Assembly: GCA_944393295.1 (NCBI GenBank)
Contig: CALXZR010000107.1
Coordinates: 1 to 11,606 of the forward strand
Direction: 5' to 3'
Length of the DNA: 11,606 bases
From: an uncultured Clostridia bacterium
GTDB taxonomy: Bacteria; Bacillota_A; Clostridia; TANB77; CAG-508
The position numbers and the translations under genes are program-made. Shown here piece by piece: positions 1-7,999 of this stretch (the stretch's first letter is position 1; each line of letters starts with the position of its first letter). Below the pieces are notes generated by a model. That model ran no database searches. It saw nothing but the letters and a program-made list of their open reading frames with translations, and was not told where the DNA came from.

Positions 1-1636
1 TTAATTGCTTTAAAACTTTTTCTGCTATACCAAAAGCTGTTGCATACACTAAATATTTTTCCCAAAGTACAAGTTCTGGGACTTCTCTTTCATCTAGCAT
101 AGAAAAGTCTTCCATATACTTTTTTAAGCCTTTCCATTCTTCTCTTCTATCAATTCCCTTTTGTGTTAAACCATTTAATCGAGAAGATAATCTTACATAT
201 ATACTAAATAAATATATAGATAGAACTATTGGAATTAAAACATATATACCAATATATATACCTACAAATATATTAATAAAATTGCTAAATAGAGTTAAAA
301 AGCCATAAAGTCCATATTCGCTTCCTTTTTTAGCTATTTTTTTATCGTAGTTTTTGTTCTCTACATTATCTTTTTCTGCAAACTTATTAATTTTTTCTAT
401 TAATGAAGTAATTTGTGATGGATGTTTATTAGAATATTTTTCAAATTCCTTCATTTTAAATGAATTTTCTTTTTTAGCTATTTTCTTTAAGTATTTTAGT
501 ATTTCCTGCTCATCTTCTTTTAGAGAACTATCTTCTTTATTTATAATTACAGTTATATCTTTTTTATCCTCTTGGTTTATTTCAAAACTAATTATCCCTT
601 TTAGAGCTAAATCTAATATAGTTGCAGAAATTATTTTAGCAGTTGGTGTTATTCCTCTAAAATAATATAGAAATCCTACCTCTGCTGGAGTTGATCTTTC
701 ATCTGGAATATCTCTAAAATATTTAATTTCCTGTGTAGGATTTTGCTTTGGAGTTTCCTTTAATTTTTTTCCATTTTTAATAATTTTAAAAATAAATATA
801 ATACTCATAATTGCAGCAACTACATAAGCTCCTACCTCAATACATTTTTCTACAAAAATAGCTCTTTCTCTTTGTCTATTTGCTTCCTCTGCCCATTTTG
901 TTTCTTCAGCTATAATCGAATTTAATCTATCAGTATTGTTTATATTATCAGATAATTCAAAAACACTTATAGGAGTTGCAATTCTCACTTCTAAAAAGTT
1001 ACTTGTAGATAAATTAGAAACTTCAAAATGAACTTCATTCTCAGATATTTTTTCAATATTTCCATTTAACGGGCCATGAGCCCAAACTCTTAAATCATCT
1101 ATATTTGAAATACCATAAGGAAGTGTAATATTTCCTTGCACTTTATCTGCAAAAATTTCAAAATCTTCTCCTACAAATTGCCAATATAATTCTGCACAAT
1201 CATTGTATACATTTATAATATCCTTCACAGTATAGCTTATTTTATACACTTTATCTTCTGTACCAGATACATCTACACCCCATGCAATTTCAAATAATCC
1301 ATCATCATTTTCCATTGCATAGAAACAATTCTCCGTTACATGATACATAAGTTCATCAATTCTAGTAAAATTTGTTTCATTTCCATTAGTAATTTCTTCA
1401 ACAGAAATATTATCAAATAAATCAGTATCATATTTAAAGGTTTTAAATAAAGTATTAGTATCATAAATTTCTATATCCCAAGTCTCAGTAACTTGCATAT
1501 CTCCATTTTCTAATAACTCTACATCAAAATCTAAATTGTTTAAAGTTTGTTCTCCTGCAAAACTCTTTGGTGAAAATATTAGTAAAATTGTAAATACAAA
1601 TACTAATAGAAAAAGTTTTTTATAAAGTTTATTCAT
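1..1636 (-). CDS. DUF2207 family membrane protein, C-terminus cut off by the window edge
   Basis: The reading frame is open from an ATG at 1636 to the left edge, giving 545 visible codons and no stop. Residues 1-27 look like a signal peptide: lysines, a hydrophobic run, then SFA before GEQ. An extracytoplasmic beta-rich region follows to about residue 260, then a membrane helix at about 264-286. A cytoplasmic stretch contains YFRDIPDERSTPAEVGFL, which I recognise as a DUF2207 hallmark. One or two more membrane helices lie at about 445-480. The last visible part, GIDRREEWKGLKKYM then WEKYLVYATAFGIAEKVLKQL with the final residues running into the edge, is also typical of the family. Family members usually continue into a Gly/Ser-rich tail, which would lie outside the window. 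The biochemical function is not established; it is an envelope protein. It starts 47 nt after smc on the same strand with no terminator between, so co-transcription is likely. Confidence 0.88.
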   Translation of the reverse strand, partial: MNKLYKKLFLLVFVFTILLIFSPKSFAGEQTLNNLDFDVELLENGDMQVTETWDIEIYDTNTLFKTFKYDTDLFDNISVEEITNGNETNFTRIDELMYHVTENCFYAMENDDGLFEIAWGVDVSGTEDKVYKISYTVKDIINVYNDCAELYWQFVGEDFEIFADKVQGNITLPYGISNIDDLRVWAHGPLNGNIEKISENEVHFEVSNLSTSNFLEVRIATPISVFELSDNINNTDRLNSIIAEETKWAEEANRQRERAIFVEKCIEVGAYVVAAIMSIIFIFKIIKNGKKLKETPKQNPTQEIKYFRDIPDERSTPAEVGFLYYFRGITPTAKIISATILDLALKGIISFEINQEDKKDITVIINKEDSSLKEDEQEILKYLKKIAKKENSFKMKEFEKYSNKHPSQITSLIEKINKFAEKDNVENKNYDKKIAKKGSEYGLYGFLTLFSNFINIFVGIYIGIYVLIPIVLSIYLFSIYVRLSSRLNGLTQKGIDRREEWKGLKKYMEDFSMLDEREVPELVLWEKYLVYATAFGIAEKVLKQL

Positions 1637-1638
1637 AT

Positions 1639-1658
1639 GCAAAATCCCCCTATTTTGC
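1639..1658 (-). promoter_or_regulatory. Hairpin presenting the DUF2207 ribosome binding site in its loop
   Basis: On the minus strand a perfect 7-bp inverted repeat, GCAAAAT and ATTTTGC, encloses a 6-nt loop that is exactly the Shine-Dalgarno AGGGGG (1646-1651). The 3' arm ends 2 nt before the ATG at 1636, and the SD-to-ATG spacing is 9 nt, which is normal. This supports the chosen start. Whether the hairpin affects translation is inference. Confidence 0.6.
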
Positions 1659-1683
1659 TAAAATTTAAATAAAAATATTTTAG

Positions 1684-4600
1684 TTACTTTTCTAATTTCA
1701 TTGAAAGAAGTTTACTTATACCCTTTTCCTCCATTGTAATTCCATAAACTGTATCTGCTGCCTCCATAGTACCTTTTCTATGTGTAATTACAAGAAATTG
1801 AGTAGTTGAAACAAATTTCTTCAAATATTCTGCAAATCTGTAGACATTTACATCATCTAAAGCTGCTTCTATTTCATCTAATACACAAAATGGTGCTGGA
1901 TTTATTTTTAATATAGCAAAAAGTAAAGCTATTGCTGTAAAAGCTTTTTCTCCACCTGATAGTAACATCATATTTTGAAGCTTTTTACCTGGTGGTTGTA
2001 CTTCTATTTCTATGCCACACTCTAGTATATTAGTCTCATCAGATAAAATTAATTCTGCCTTTCCACCACCAAACAATTCTTTAAATACCTCTCCAAAATT
2101 CTTATTTATAATTTTGAACTGTTCAGAAAATTGTTCTTTCATAGTGTTTGTCATTTCGTTTATAACTTTTTTTAATTTGTTGCTAGATTCTTCTAAATCT
2201 AATCTTTGTTCACTCATAAAGTCATAGCGCTCTTTTAGCTCTTTATATTCTTGTATTGAATCTATATTTACACTACCTAATTCTTTAATTTGAGTTCTTA
2301 ATTCATTTACCTTTTTTTGTATTTCAACTGGATTTTCTGCTTTTTTTATATCTCCAGTATTATTTGGAGTTAATTCATAATCTTCCCACATTCTATTTAT
2401 CACTTGATTTAGTTCTAATTCTATTTTTGAATTTCTAACGTCCAATTTTGATATTTGATTTTTTAAATCTTCTATTTTGCTTGACTGCTCTTCGATTTCT
2501 TTTTCTATATTTGTCATTTTTTCATTTTTAGAGCTTCTTGCTTTTTTTAGCTCTTCTACTTTTTCAGAACTATTTAACACTTCTTTTTCTAAATTATTAA
2601 TAGCTTCTTCTATAGATACTATTTTTTCTTTTAATTCCTTATTAGTAACTGAAATTTGTTCTCGTAAATTATTTTTATTTTCGATACTTTTAATATTATT
2701 TTCAATATCTGAATTTATTCTATCTACCATTTCATTAATAGAAGTTTCACTTTCATCAAATGAAGATACTGAGATTTTTAAATTAGTAATGTCAAAATTT
2801 AAGTCGTCTATATATTTTTGATTATCTTTATTGCTATTTGTAAATTCTTCTATAACCAAATTTAACTTAGAATTTTCCTCTTCTAGAGTTTGCATTCTTT
2901 CTTCATATTCTTTTTGCCTATTCGTACATTCTGTTTTTTCTTGCTCTAATTTTTCTAAATCTTCTTTTATTTTTTCAAGTTTTGCTTCTTGTTTTAATAT
3001 TTCTAGTTTAATATTTTCTTGCTTTTGGTTTTCTGTTGCATAGGTTATCTCAATTACTTGAAGTTTCTTTTGCTCTATTTCAAAACTGTTTAATACTTCG
3101 CTTATACTCTCTTTGTATGCCTTTTCTTCTTCTTGTAATTTTTCTATATTCTTTTGAATATTTTTTAGTTCTTTTTCTAAGGATTTAATTTCTTTTCCTC
3201 TTCCGAGTAGGCTAACTGTTTTCTTTTGAACAGATCCACCAGAAATTGCACCAGATGGATTAATAACATCTCCTTCTAAAGTAACTATTTTGAAACTATA
3301 TTTATTCTTTTTAGCTAAAGCAACTGCATTATCAATGTTTTCTACAATCACAGTTCTTCCTAATAAATTTTGTAATATTTCATCATACTTTTTATTTGTT
3401 TCTACTAAATCAGATGCAATTCCTACAAAACCATTTATTCCTGTTTTATCTATTTTAGCTAACTTATTACCTTTTACTGAACTAATAGGTAAAAAAGATG
3501 CTCTACCTAAGTTATTTTCTCTTAAATAATTTACCAATTTTTTTGCTTCATCTTCTGTATCTGTAACAATATTTTGTATAGTAGCACCTAAAGCCATTTC
3601 TATAGCAATTTCATATTTGCTATCAACAGAAATTAAATTAGCTAAAACTCCATTTACTCCTTTTTTTAAAGTAGAATTTTTTTCTATAGCCTCTAATAAA
3701 GCTTTTACACTTCTTGCATAGCCTTCTTTTTCTTTTTCAGTCTCAACTAAAAATCTATATCTTGCTTCCTTCATTCTATATTCTGTTTGTAAATTATTCA
3801 CTTTAGTTTCGAAAGCATTTATTTTTTCTGTAGACTCCGTTTTCTTAGCATTTATTTCTTCAATATTTTTAATAATTTCATTTCTATTCTTTTGTATTTC
3901 GTAAAAACCTTTAGACAATTCCTCTTTTTCACTACGTACTTTGTCAAGTTCTGAAATAGTATCTTCCTTTTCTGTTTTTAAAGTTTTTCCCCTTTTTTCT
4001 AGGTTTTCAAAATTTGCTTTTTCTGTATTTATGTTTCCTATTAGTTCATATTTTGAATCTATATTTTTTTCAACTATTTGTTTCTTATTTTCTATCTCTA
4101 GTTCTTTTTCGGATAAGGTTTTTGAGTATTTTGCAAGTTCTTCTTCTTTTTCTTTTAATTCCTTGTCAAATTTTTCTTTATTATTTAATAAATTTTCCTT
4201 TTTATCTATCTTAGACTGTTTCTCTTCTTCTAGTTCTTTGTTCTTTTTTTCTAACTCTTGTATTTCTTTCTCGTATCTAGTATCATTTTCTTCGTTATTC
4301 AATATTCTCTCTTCTGCTATTTTTATTTCGCTATTGTATTGTTCTTTTCTTTTTTCATTTTCAAAGCCTAAATTTTGAGCTTTTTCAATTTCTTCAAGCA
4401 ATTTATCTACTTTTAATTTTAAATCTTCTTTTTCTCTTTGCAAATTATTATATTTTTCTTCTTCTCTTGTTTTTTGAGTATCAAAAATATCTATATTTTC
4501 TTTTATTTCTTGCATTTTATTTTTATAATCTTCAATATTATATAAAAATAATCCCACTTCATTTCCTTTTAGTTCTTCTCTTAAATCTAAAAATTTTCTA

Positions 4601-5235
4601 GCTTTTTCTGATTGAGCTTTAAGTGGTTCAATATTGCTTTCTATTTCTGAAACAATATCATTAATTCTAAGAAGATTTACTTTTGTTTGTTCTAATTTTT
4701 TTTCTGATTCTTCTTTTCTAGTTCTATATTTTACAATACCTGCAGCTTCCTCAAAAATGTGCCTTCTATCTTCTGATTTATTACTTAAGATTTCATCTAT
4801 TTTTCCTTGTCCAATAATAGAATATCCATCTTTTCCAATTCCCGTATCCATAAATAGTTCTAATATATCTTTTAATCTACAAGGTACTTTATTTATAAAA
4901 TATCCAGATTCACCACTTCTATAAATTTTTCTAGTTACAGTAACTTCTGTATATTCTATTGGCAATTTTCCATCTGAATTGTCTATAACTATTGAACCTT
5001 CTGCGAACCCTAAAGATTTTCTATTTTGAGTTCCAGCAAAAATAATATCTTCAGACTTTGCACCTCTTAAAGATTTCATACTCTGTTCTCCTAAAATCCA
5101 ACGAATGCAATCTGAGATATTACTTTTTCCAGAACCATTTGGACCTATAACAGTTGTAATTCCTGGCATAAATTCTAATACAGTTTTGTCTGCAAAAGAT
5201 TTAAAACCATACATTTCTAATCGTTTTAAATACAT
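1684..5235 (-). CDS. smc: Chromosome partition/condensin ATPase SMC
   Basis: This 1183-residue protein has the length and domain order of bacterial SMC. The N-terminal half of the ATPase head has Walker A GPNGSGKS at residues 31-38. A long coiled coil runs from about 170 to 510. The hinge lies at about 520-670 and ends near the glycine-rich GAISGGS. A returning coiled coil runs from about 680 to 1010. The C-terminal head half has the ABC signature LSGGEK at 1092-1097, Walker B VLDE at about 1118-1121 and a downstream ITHRKGTME segment. All catalytic motifs are intact. SMC dimerises at the hinge and binds ScpA and ScpB to organise and segregate chromosomes. Start: the ATG at 5235 has GGAGG (5243-5247) 7 nt upstream. 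rnc and ftsY, frequent smc neighbours in Firmicutes, are absent here; a DUF2207 gene follows and a divergent HD-GYP gene precedes it. Confidence 0.98.
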   Translation of the reverse strand: MYLKRLEMYGFKSFADKTVLEFMPGITTVIGPNGSGKSNISDCIRWILGEQSMKSLRGAKSEDIIFAGTQNRKSLGFAEGSIVIDNSDGKLPIEYTEVTVTRKIYRSGESGYFINKVPCRLKDILELFMDTGIGKDGYSIIGQGKIDEILSNKSEDRRHIFEEAAGIVKYRTRKEESEKKLEQTKVNLLRINDIVSEIESNIEPLKAQSEKARKFLDLREELKGNEVGLFLYNIEDYKNKMQEIKENIDIFDTQKTREEEKYNNLQREKEDLKLKVDKLLEEIEKAQNLGFENEKRKEQYNSEIKIAEERILNNEENDTRYEKEIQELEKKNKELEEEKQSKIDKKENLLNNKEKFDKELKEKEEELAKYSKTLSEKELEIENKKQIVEKNIDSKYELIGNINTEKANFENLEKRGKTLKTEKEDTISELDKVRSEKEELSKGFYEIQKNRNEIIKNIEEINAKKTESTEKINAFETKVNNLQTEYRMKEARYRFLVETEKEKEGYARSVKALLEAIEKNSTLKKGVNGVLANLISVDSKYEIAIEMALGATIQNIVTDTEDEAKKLVNYLRENNLGRASFLPISSVKGNKLAKIDKTGINGFVGIASDLVETNKKYDEILQNLLGRTVIVENIDNAVALAKKNKYSFKIVTLEGDVINPSGAISGGSVQKKTVSLLGRGKEIKSLEKELKNIQKNIEKLQEEEKAYKESISEVLNSFEIEQKKLQVIEITYATENQKQENIKLEILKQEAKLEKIKEDLEKLEQEKTECTNRQKEYEERMQTLEEENSKLNLVIEEFTNSNKDNQKYIDDLNFDITNLKISVSSFDESETSINEMVDRINSDIENNIKSIENKNNLREQISVTNKELKEKIVSIEEAINNLEKEVLNSSEKVEELKKARSSKNEKMTNIEKEIEEQSSKIEDLKNQISKLDVRNSKIELELNQVINRMWEDYELTPNNTGDIKKAENPVEIQKKVNELRTQIKELGSVNIDSIQEYKELKERYDFMSEQRLDLEESSNKLKKVINEMTNTMKEQFSEQFKIINKNFGEVFKELFGGGKAELILSDETNILECGIEIEVQPPGKKLQNMMLLSGGEKAFTAIALLFAILKINPAPFCVLDEIEAALDDVNVYRFAEYLKKFVSTTQFLVITHRKGTMEAADTVYGITMEEKGISKLLSMKLEK

Positions 5236-5262
5236 CTTTCTTCCTCCAAAATTCTTAAGGTT

Positions 5263-5291
5263 ATAATATCTTATTTTTCTAAATTATTCAA
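5263..5291 (-). promoter_or_regulatory. Predicted sigma-A promoter of smc
   Basis: On the minus strand there is a -35 TTGAAT at 5286-5291, a 17-nt spacer and a -10 TATTAT at 5263-5268. This places the transcript start shortly before the ribosome binding site. It matches consensus 4/6 and 5/6. Such matches occur by chance in AT-rich DNA, but the position between divergent genes fits. Confidence 0.5.
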
Positions 5292-5330
5292 TAAAATTCG
5301 AGGAAATTTTTGGAATTTTCACTTTTATTA

Positions 5331-5359
5331 TTGACCAATTTTTACTTAAGATATAAAAT
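5331..5359 (+). promoter_or_regulatory. Predicted sigma-A promoter of the HD-GYP gene
   Basis: TTGACC at 5331-5336 is followed after 17 nt by TAAAAT at 5354-5359; each hexamer matches consensus 5/6. The start codon lies about 30 nt downstream of the -10 box. The promoter also argues that translation begins at 5391, because the upstream in-frame ATG at 5310 would precede the promoter. Confidence 0.55.
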
Positions 5360-5378
5360 TATATTATATAGACAAACT

Positions 5379-5385
5379 AAGGAGA
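5379..5385 (+). promoter_or_regulatory. Ribosome binding site that fixes the HD-GYP start
   Basis: AAGGAGA ends 5 nt before the ATG at 5391. The longer in-frame start at 5310 has no such site and adds 27 residues of translated promoter region, so 5391 is preferred. Confidence 0.85.
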
Positions 5386-5390
5386 AAAAT

Positions 5391-6335
5391 ATGAAAGAAG
5401 AATTTGATTTTTTTAGTAAAACTTCTTTGAAATCTTACAACTTAGATGATAGAATTCGTTATCAATTAAAAATGTTAGATAGTTTGGATGCTTATACTAG
5501 AAGACATTCAGAAAATGTTGCAAGCATTACCTGTAGACTATGTGAATATTTAAAATTAAGTCAAGGTTTTACTATTTATTGTACTACTTGTGCGTATCTG
5601 CACGATATAGGAAAAATGTTCATTCCACCTTCAATATTACAAAAACCTTCTCGTTTAACAGATGAAGAATATGAAGTAATGAAAACTCATACTACTATTG
5701 GTTATAAAATGTGTATGAATGATCCAAAGCTTAGACCTTATGCTGCTGGTGCACTATATCATCATGAAGCATTGAATGGAACTGGATATCCAAATGGCGT
5801 TACTGCTAGTAAAATTCCTTACGAAGCTCAAATTATAAGAGTGGCAGATGAATATGAAGCTATAAGTGCAAAACGTCAATATAAAACACATATTGGAATA
5901 ATAGAAACATTAAATATATTGATAGACGATACTAAACCAAGTCCTATAAAAAATATAACTGATGGTTTAAAATTTATAGCAACTGATGCTAGACTTGGTA
6001 AAATTGATAGAAAAATTGTAAAAGCTTTATTTAAAGTTTGTATAGATGACACTGAATACGAAATTGCTGCTCGTTCTGATTATTTAGATTATCTAAAAGA
6101 TGAAATTAAACGTATTGAAGAAGCTAACAAATACTATCAAAAAATGGTAGTGGCACCAACTGATGCAAAAAAAGAATATTATAGACAAGGTGTTGAAATG
6201 TTCTTGAAAAGAGATGAAACTGTAGATAGAGTTCCTGTTGAGCTTGAAGAATTAAAAGAATCTTATAAAGTTCGTAAAGCTCATATTGATAAACTTTATA
6301 ATGAAGTAAAACAAATAAAGAAACTAGTTGTCTAA
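5391..6335 (+). CDS. Stand-alone HD-GYP domain protein, putative cyclic-dinucleotide phosphodiesterase
   Basis: The protein has 314 residues. The HD-GYP domain fills about residues 20-170, with likely metal ligands H39 (RRHSENV), H71-D72 with K75 (LHDIGK), H100, H124-H125 and D153 (VADEYEAI). The signature reads HHEALNGTGYP (124-134), with Asn where the family usually has Asp. Family enzymes hydrolyse c-di-GMP or related cyclic dinucleotides. Residue 35, four before H39, is Tyr; in three-metal members such as PmGH this is a metal-binding Glu, so a two-metal site is more likely. There is no receiver, GAF, PAS or membrane segment. Residues about 170-314 are charged and probably helical, with no domain I recognise. 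It is transcribed divergently from smc and is alone on its strand. The fold is certain; activity and substrate are inferred. Confidence 0.9.
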   Translation: MKEEFDFFSKTSLKSYNLDDRIRYQLKMLDSLDAYTRRHSENVASITCRLCEYLKLSQGFTIYCTTCAYLHDIGKMFIPPSILQKPSRLTDEEYEVMKTHTTIGYKMCMNDPKLRPYAAGALYHHEALNGTGYPNGVTASKIPYEAQIIRVADEYEAISAKRQYKTHIGIIETLNILIDDTKPSPIKNITDGLKFIATDARLGKIDRKIVKALFKVCIDDTEYEIAARSDYLDYLKDEIKRIEEANKYYQKMVVAPTDAKKEYYRQGVEMFLKRDETVDRVPVELEELKESYKVRKAHIDKLYNEVKQIKKLVV

Positions 6336-6370
6336 TTTCTATACAATTTAAATTTATAAATAGCCAAAAC

Positions 6371-6435
6371 TCCCCTCATTTTATATTATCTTTATGCGTC
6401 GAAATATATTGATTTTATACAATGAAGGGATTTTT
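6371..6435 (+). terminator. Possible terminator of the HD-GYP gene (long-loop hairpin)
   Basis: TCCCCTCATT (6371-6380) can pair with AATGAAGGGA (6421-6430) with one C-A mismatch, and TTTTTGTT follows directly. The 40-nt loop contains a shorter ATATT/AATAT pairing. The hairpin and T-run resemble an intrinsic terminator about 35 nt after the stop codon, but the long loop makes it unusual. On the minus strand the mismatch becomes a U-G pair. Confidence 0.4.
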
Positions 6436-6471
6436 GTTATAAAACTAAAGCCTTTTTTTACTTACAAAACA

Positions 6472-6511
6472 AAAAGAGTTTTAAGAATTAATCTTAAAAC
6501 TCTTTTATTTT
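6472..6511 (-). terminator. Intrinsic terminator of proS, probably bidirectional
   Basis: A perfect 15-bp stem (6472-6486 with 6492-6506) and a 5-nt loop lie just downstream of the proS stop. On the minus strand the stem runs into TTTTTGTTTTG, a good U-tract. On the plus strand it is followed by TTTTATTTTAC, so it can also stop transcripts from the HD-GYP gene. Confidence 0.85.
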
Positions 6512-6512
6512 A

Positions 6513-7949
6513 CTAATATTGTCTTCCCCAAACAATCATCTTTGTAGCTTTTTTTCCACAAATTGCACAAGTATCTGATAAATGCTCTTGCTCAAAAGGA
6601 ATGCATCTTGAATGTGCTCCAGTTACCTCTTTTACTTTATCTTCACATTCAGTTTCACCACACCACATTGTTTTTACATAGCCTTGATTTTCATCTAGAT
6701 TTTTTAATATTTCATCTAAGCTATAAGCAGTAGTTGTTTTTTCTTCTCTTCTTTTTAAACATGCATTATACATATCTTTTTGAATTTGCTCTAAAAGCTC
6801 TGATATTCTATTTTCTAAATTAGAAAGCTCTACTGTTTCTTTTTCTAATGTATCTCTTCTAACTACTACTGCTACACCATTTTCTATATCTCTTGGACCT
6901 ATCTCAATTCTAACTGGTACACCTCTCATTTCCCAATCATTAAATTTAAAGCCTGGAGTATAGTTATCTCTTAAATCTAATTCCATTCTAAATTTCTTTT
7001 TTAGGTTTTCGTAAAGCTCTGTTGCTTTTTCCTTAACACCTTCTTTTTGCATTGCAACTGGTACAATAACACATTGAATAGGTGCAACTTTTGGTGGTAA
7101 TTTTAGACCTCTATTATCTCCATGAGCCATTATAACAGCACCAATTAATCTAGTACTTATTCCCCAAGAAGTTTGGTAAGCATATTCTTCTTTTCCTTCT
7201 CTATTTTGAAATTTAACTTCAAATGGTTTTGTAAAATTTTGTGCAAAGTAATGTGAAGTTCCTCCTTGAAGTGCTCTACCATCATGCATTAAAGTTTCTA
7301 CTGTGTATGTTGCATCTGCTCCTGCAAATTGCTCCTTTTTTGTTTTTTGTCCTTTAAGTACAGGAATTGCTAATAAATTCTCAATAACATCTGCATATAC
7401 ATCTAGCATATCCATAGTAAATTTTTTTGCTTCTTCTGATGTTTCGTGAATAGTATGTCCCTCTTGCCACAAAAATTCTCTTGAACGTAAAAATGGTCTT
7501 GTTTCTTTTTCCCATCTTAAAACATTACACCATTGATTGTAAAGCATTGGTAAATCTCTCCATGAATTTAACCATTTTGAATATAAGTTTGAAAACATTG
7601 TTTCTGAAGTTGGACGAATACAATATTTTTCTTCTAGTTTTTCTCCTCCTGCCTCTGTAACTAATGCTACTTCTGGTGCGAATCCCTCTACATGATCTTT
7701 TTCTTTTTGTAATAATGATTCTGGAATTAAAACAGGAAAATATACATTTTTTACTCCATTTTCCTTAAATTTTTCATCCGCATATTTTTGAATATTCTCC
7801 CAAATTGCATATCCATAAGGACGAATTGCAATACATCCTTTAGTATCTGTATAATCTGCAAGTTCGGCTTTTCTTACAACATCTGTATACCACTTTGCAA
7901 AATCTTCTTCTATATTAGTAATTTCCTTTACAAATTCTTCTTTTCCCAT
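6513..7949 (-). CDS. proS: Prolyl-tRNA synthetase, archaeal/eukaryotic type (short form)
   Basis: This class II synthetase of 478 residues attaches proline to tRNA-Pro. It starts with the typical DFxKWYTDVVRKAELADY-like region and RPYGYAIWENIQ. Motif 1 follows (NVYFPVLIPESLL), then motif 2 (RWEKETRPFLRSREFLWQEGHT, spanning the conserved arginines) and motif 3 (GDNRGLKLPPKVAP). An anticodon-binding domain comes next. The C-terminal domain carries C430, C435, C461 and C464, the zinc-ligand pattern of this subtype, and ends in a terminal Tyr, also typical. The long bacterial form with an inserted editing domain (INS) would be around 570 residues, so this is the other subtype. The start at 7949 matches the family N-terminus but has no Shine-Dalgarno within 15 nt (see the leader feature). 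It lies 50 nt after scpB on the same strand with no terminator between, so co-transcription is likely. No T-box leader is visible. Confidence 0.97.
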   Translation of the reverse strand: MGKEEFVKEITNIEEDFAKWYTDVVRKAELADYTDTKGCIAIRPYGYAIWENIQKYADEKFKENGVKNVYFPVLIPESLLQKEKDHVEGFAPEVALVTEAGGEKLEEKYCIRPTSETMFSNLYSKWLNSWRDLPMLYNQWCNVLRWEKETRPFLRSREFLWQEGHTIHETSEEAKKFTMDMLDVYADVIENLLAIPVLKGQKTKKEQFAGADATYTVETLMHDGRALQGGTSHYFAQNFTKPFEVKFQNREGKEEYAYQTSWGISTRLIGAVIMAHGDNRGLKLPPKVAPIQCVIVPVAMQKEGVKEKATELYENLKKKFRMELDLRDNYTPGFKFNDWEMRGVPVRIEIGPRDIENGVAVVVRRDTLEKETVELSNLENRISELLEQIQKDMYNACLKRREEKTTTAYSLDEILKNLDENQGYVKTMWCGETECEDKVKEVTGAHSRCIPFEQEHLSDTCAICGKKATKMIVWGRQY

Positions 7950-7990
7950 TTATCTATTTGTATGACATTAAAATATCATACGCTCCCTTC
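7950..7990 (-). promoter_or_regulatory. proS leader: distant Shine-Dalgarno, hairpin and 3-codon mini-ORF
   Basis: On the minus strand AAGGGAG (7983-7989) is followed 1 nt later by an inverted repeat, GTATGA and TCATAC (7976-7981 and 7960-7965). It extends through a U-G pair and three A/U pairs to a 2-nt loop. The proS ATG lies 10 nt after the hairpin. The linear SD-ATG distance is 33 nt; with the hairpin folded it is about 11 nt. Inside the hairpin, ATG ATA TTT TAA (7979-7968) is in frame with proS but stops after three codons. Confidence 0.5.
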
Positions 7991-7999
7991 TTATTTATT

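Noticed and set aside
354..665. Plus-strand ORF of 103 codons
   Set aside because: It is antisense to the DUF2207 gene, whose minus-strand frame is continuous and matches the family.
3941..4378. Plus-strand ORF of 145 codons, and others inside 2012-4924
   Set aside because: These lie antisense to the smc coiled coil. Their Ser/Phe-rich composition is what the reverse complement of Glu/Lys codons gives, and they have no ribosome binding site context or recognisable domain.
5310..5390. Upstream in-frame ATG for the HD-GYP gene at 5310
   Set aside because: It precedes the predicted promoter and lacks a ribosome binding site. The ATG at 5391 has AAGGAGA at correct spacing.
6396..6404. GCGTCGAAA as a possible Spo0A box
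   Set aside because: It lacks the TGTCGAA core (C replaces T) and lies in the loop of a hairpin after the HD-GYP gene, not near a promoter.
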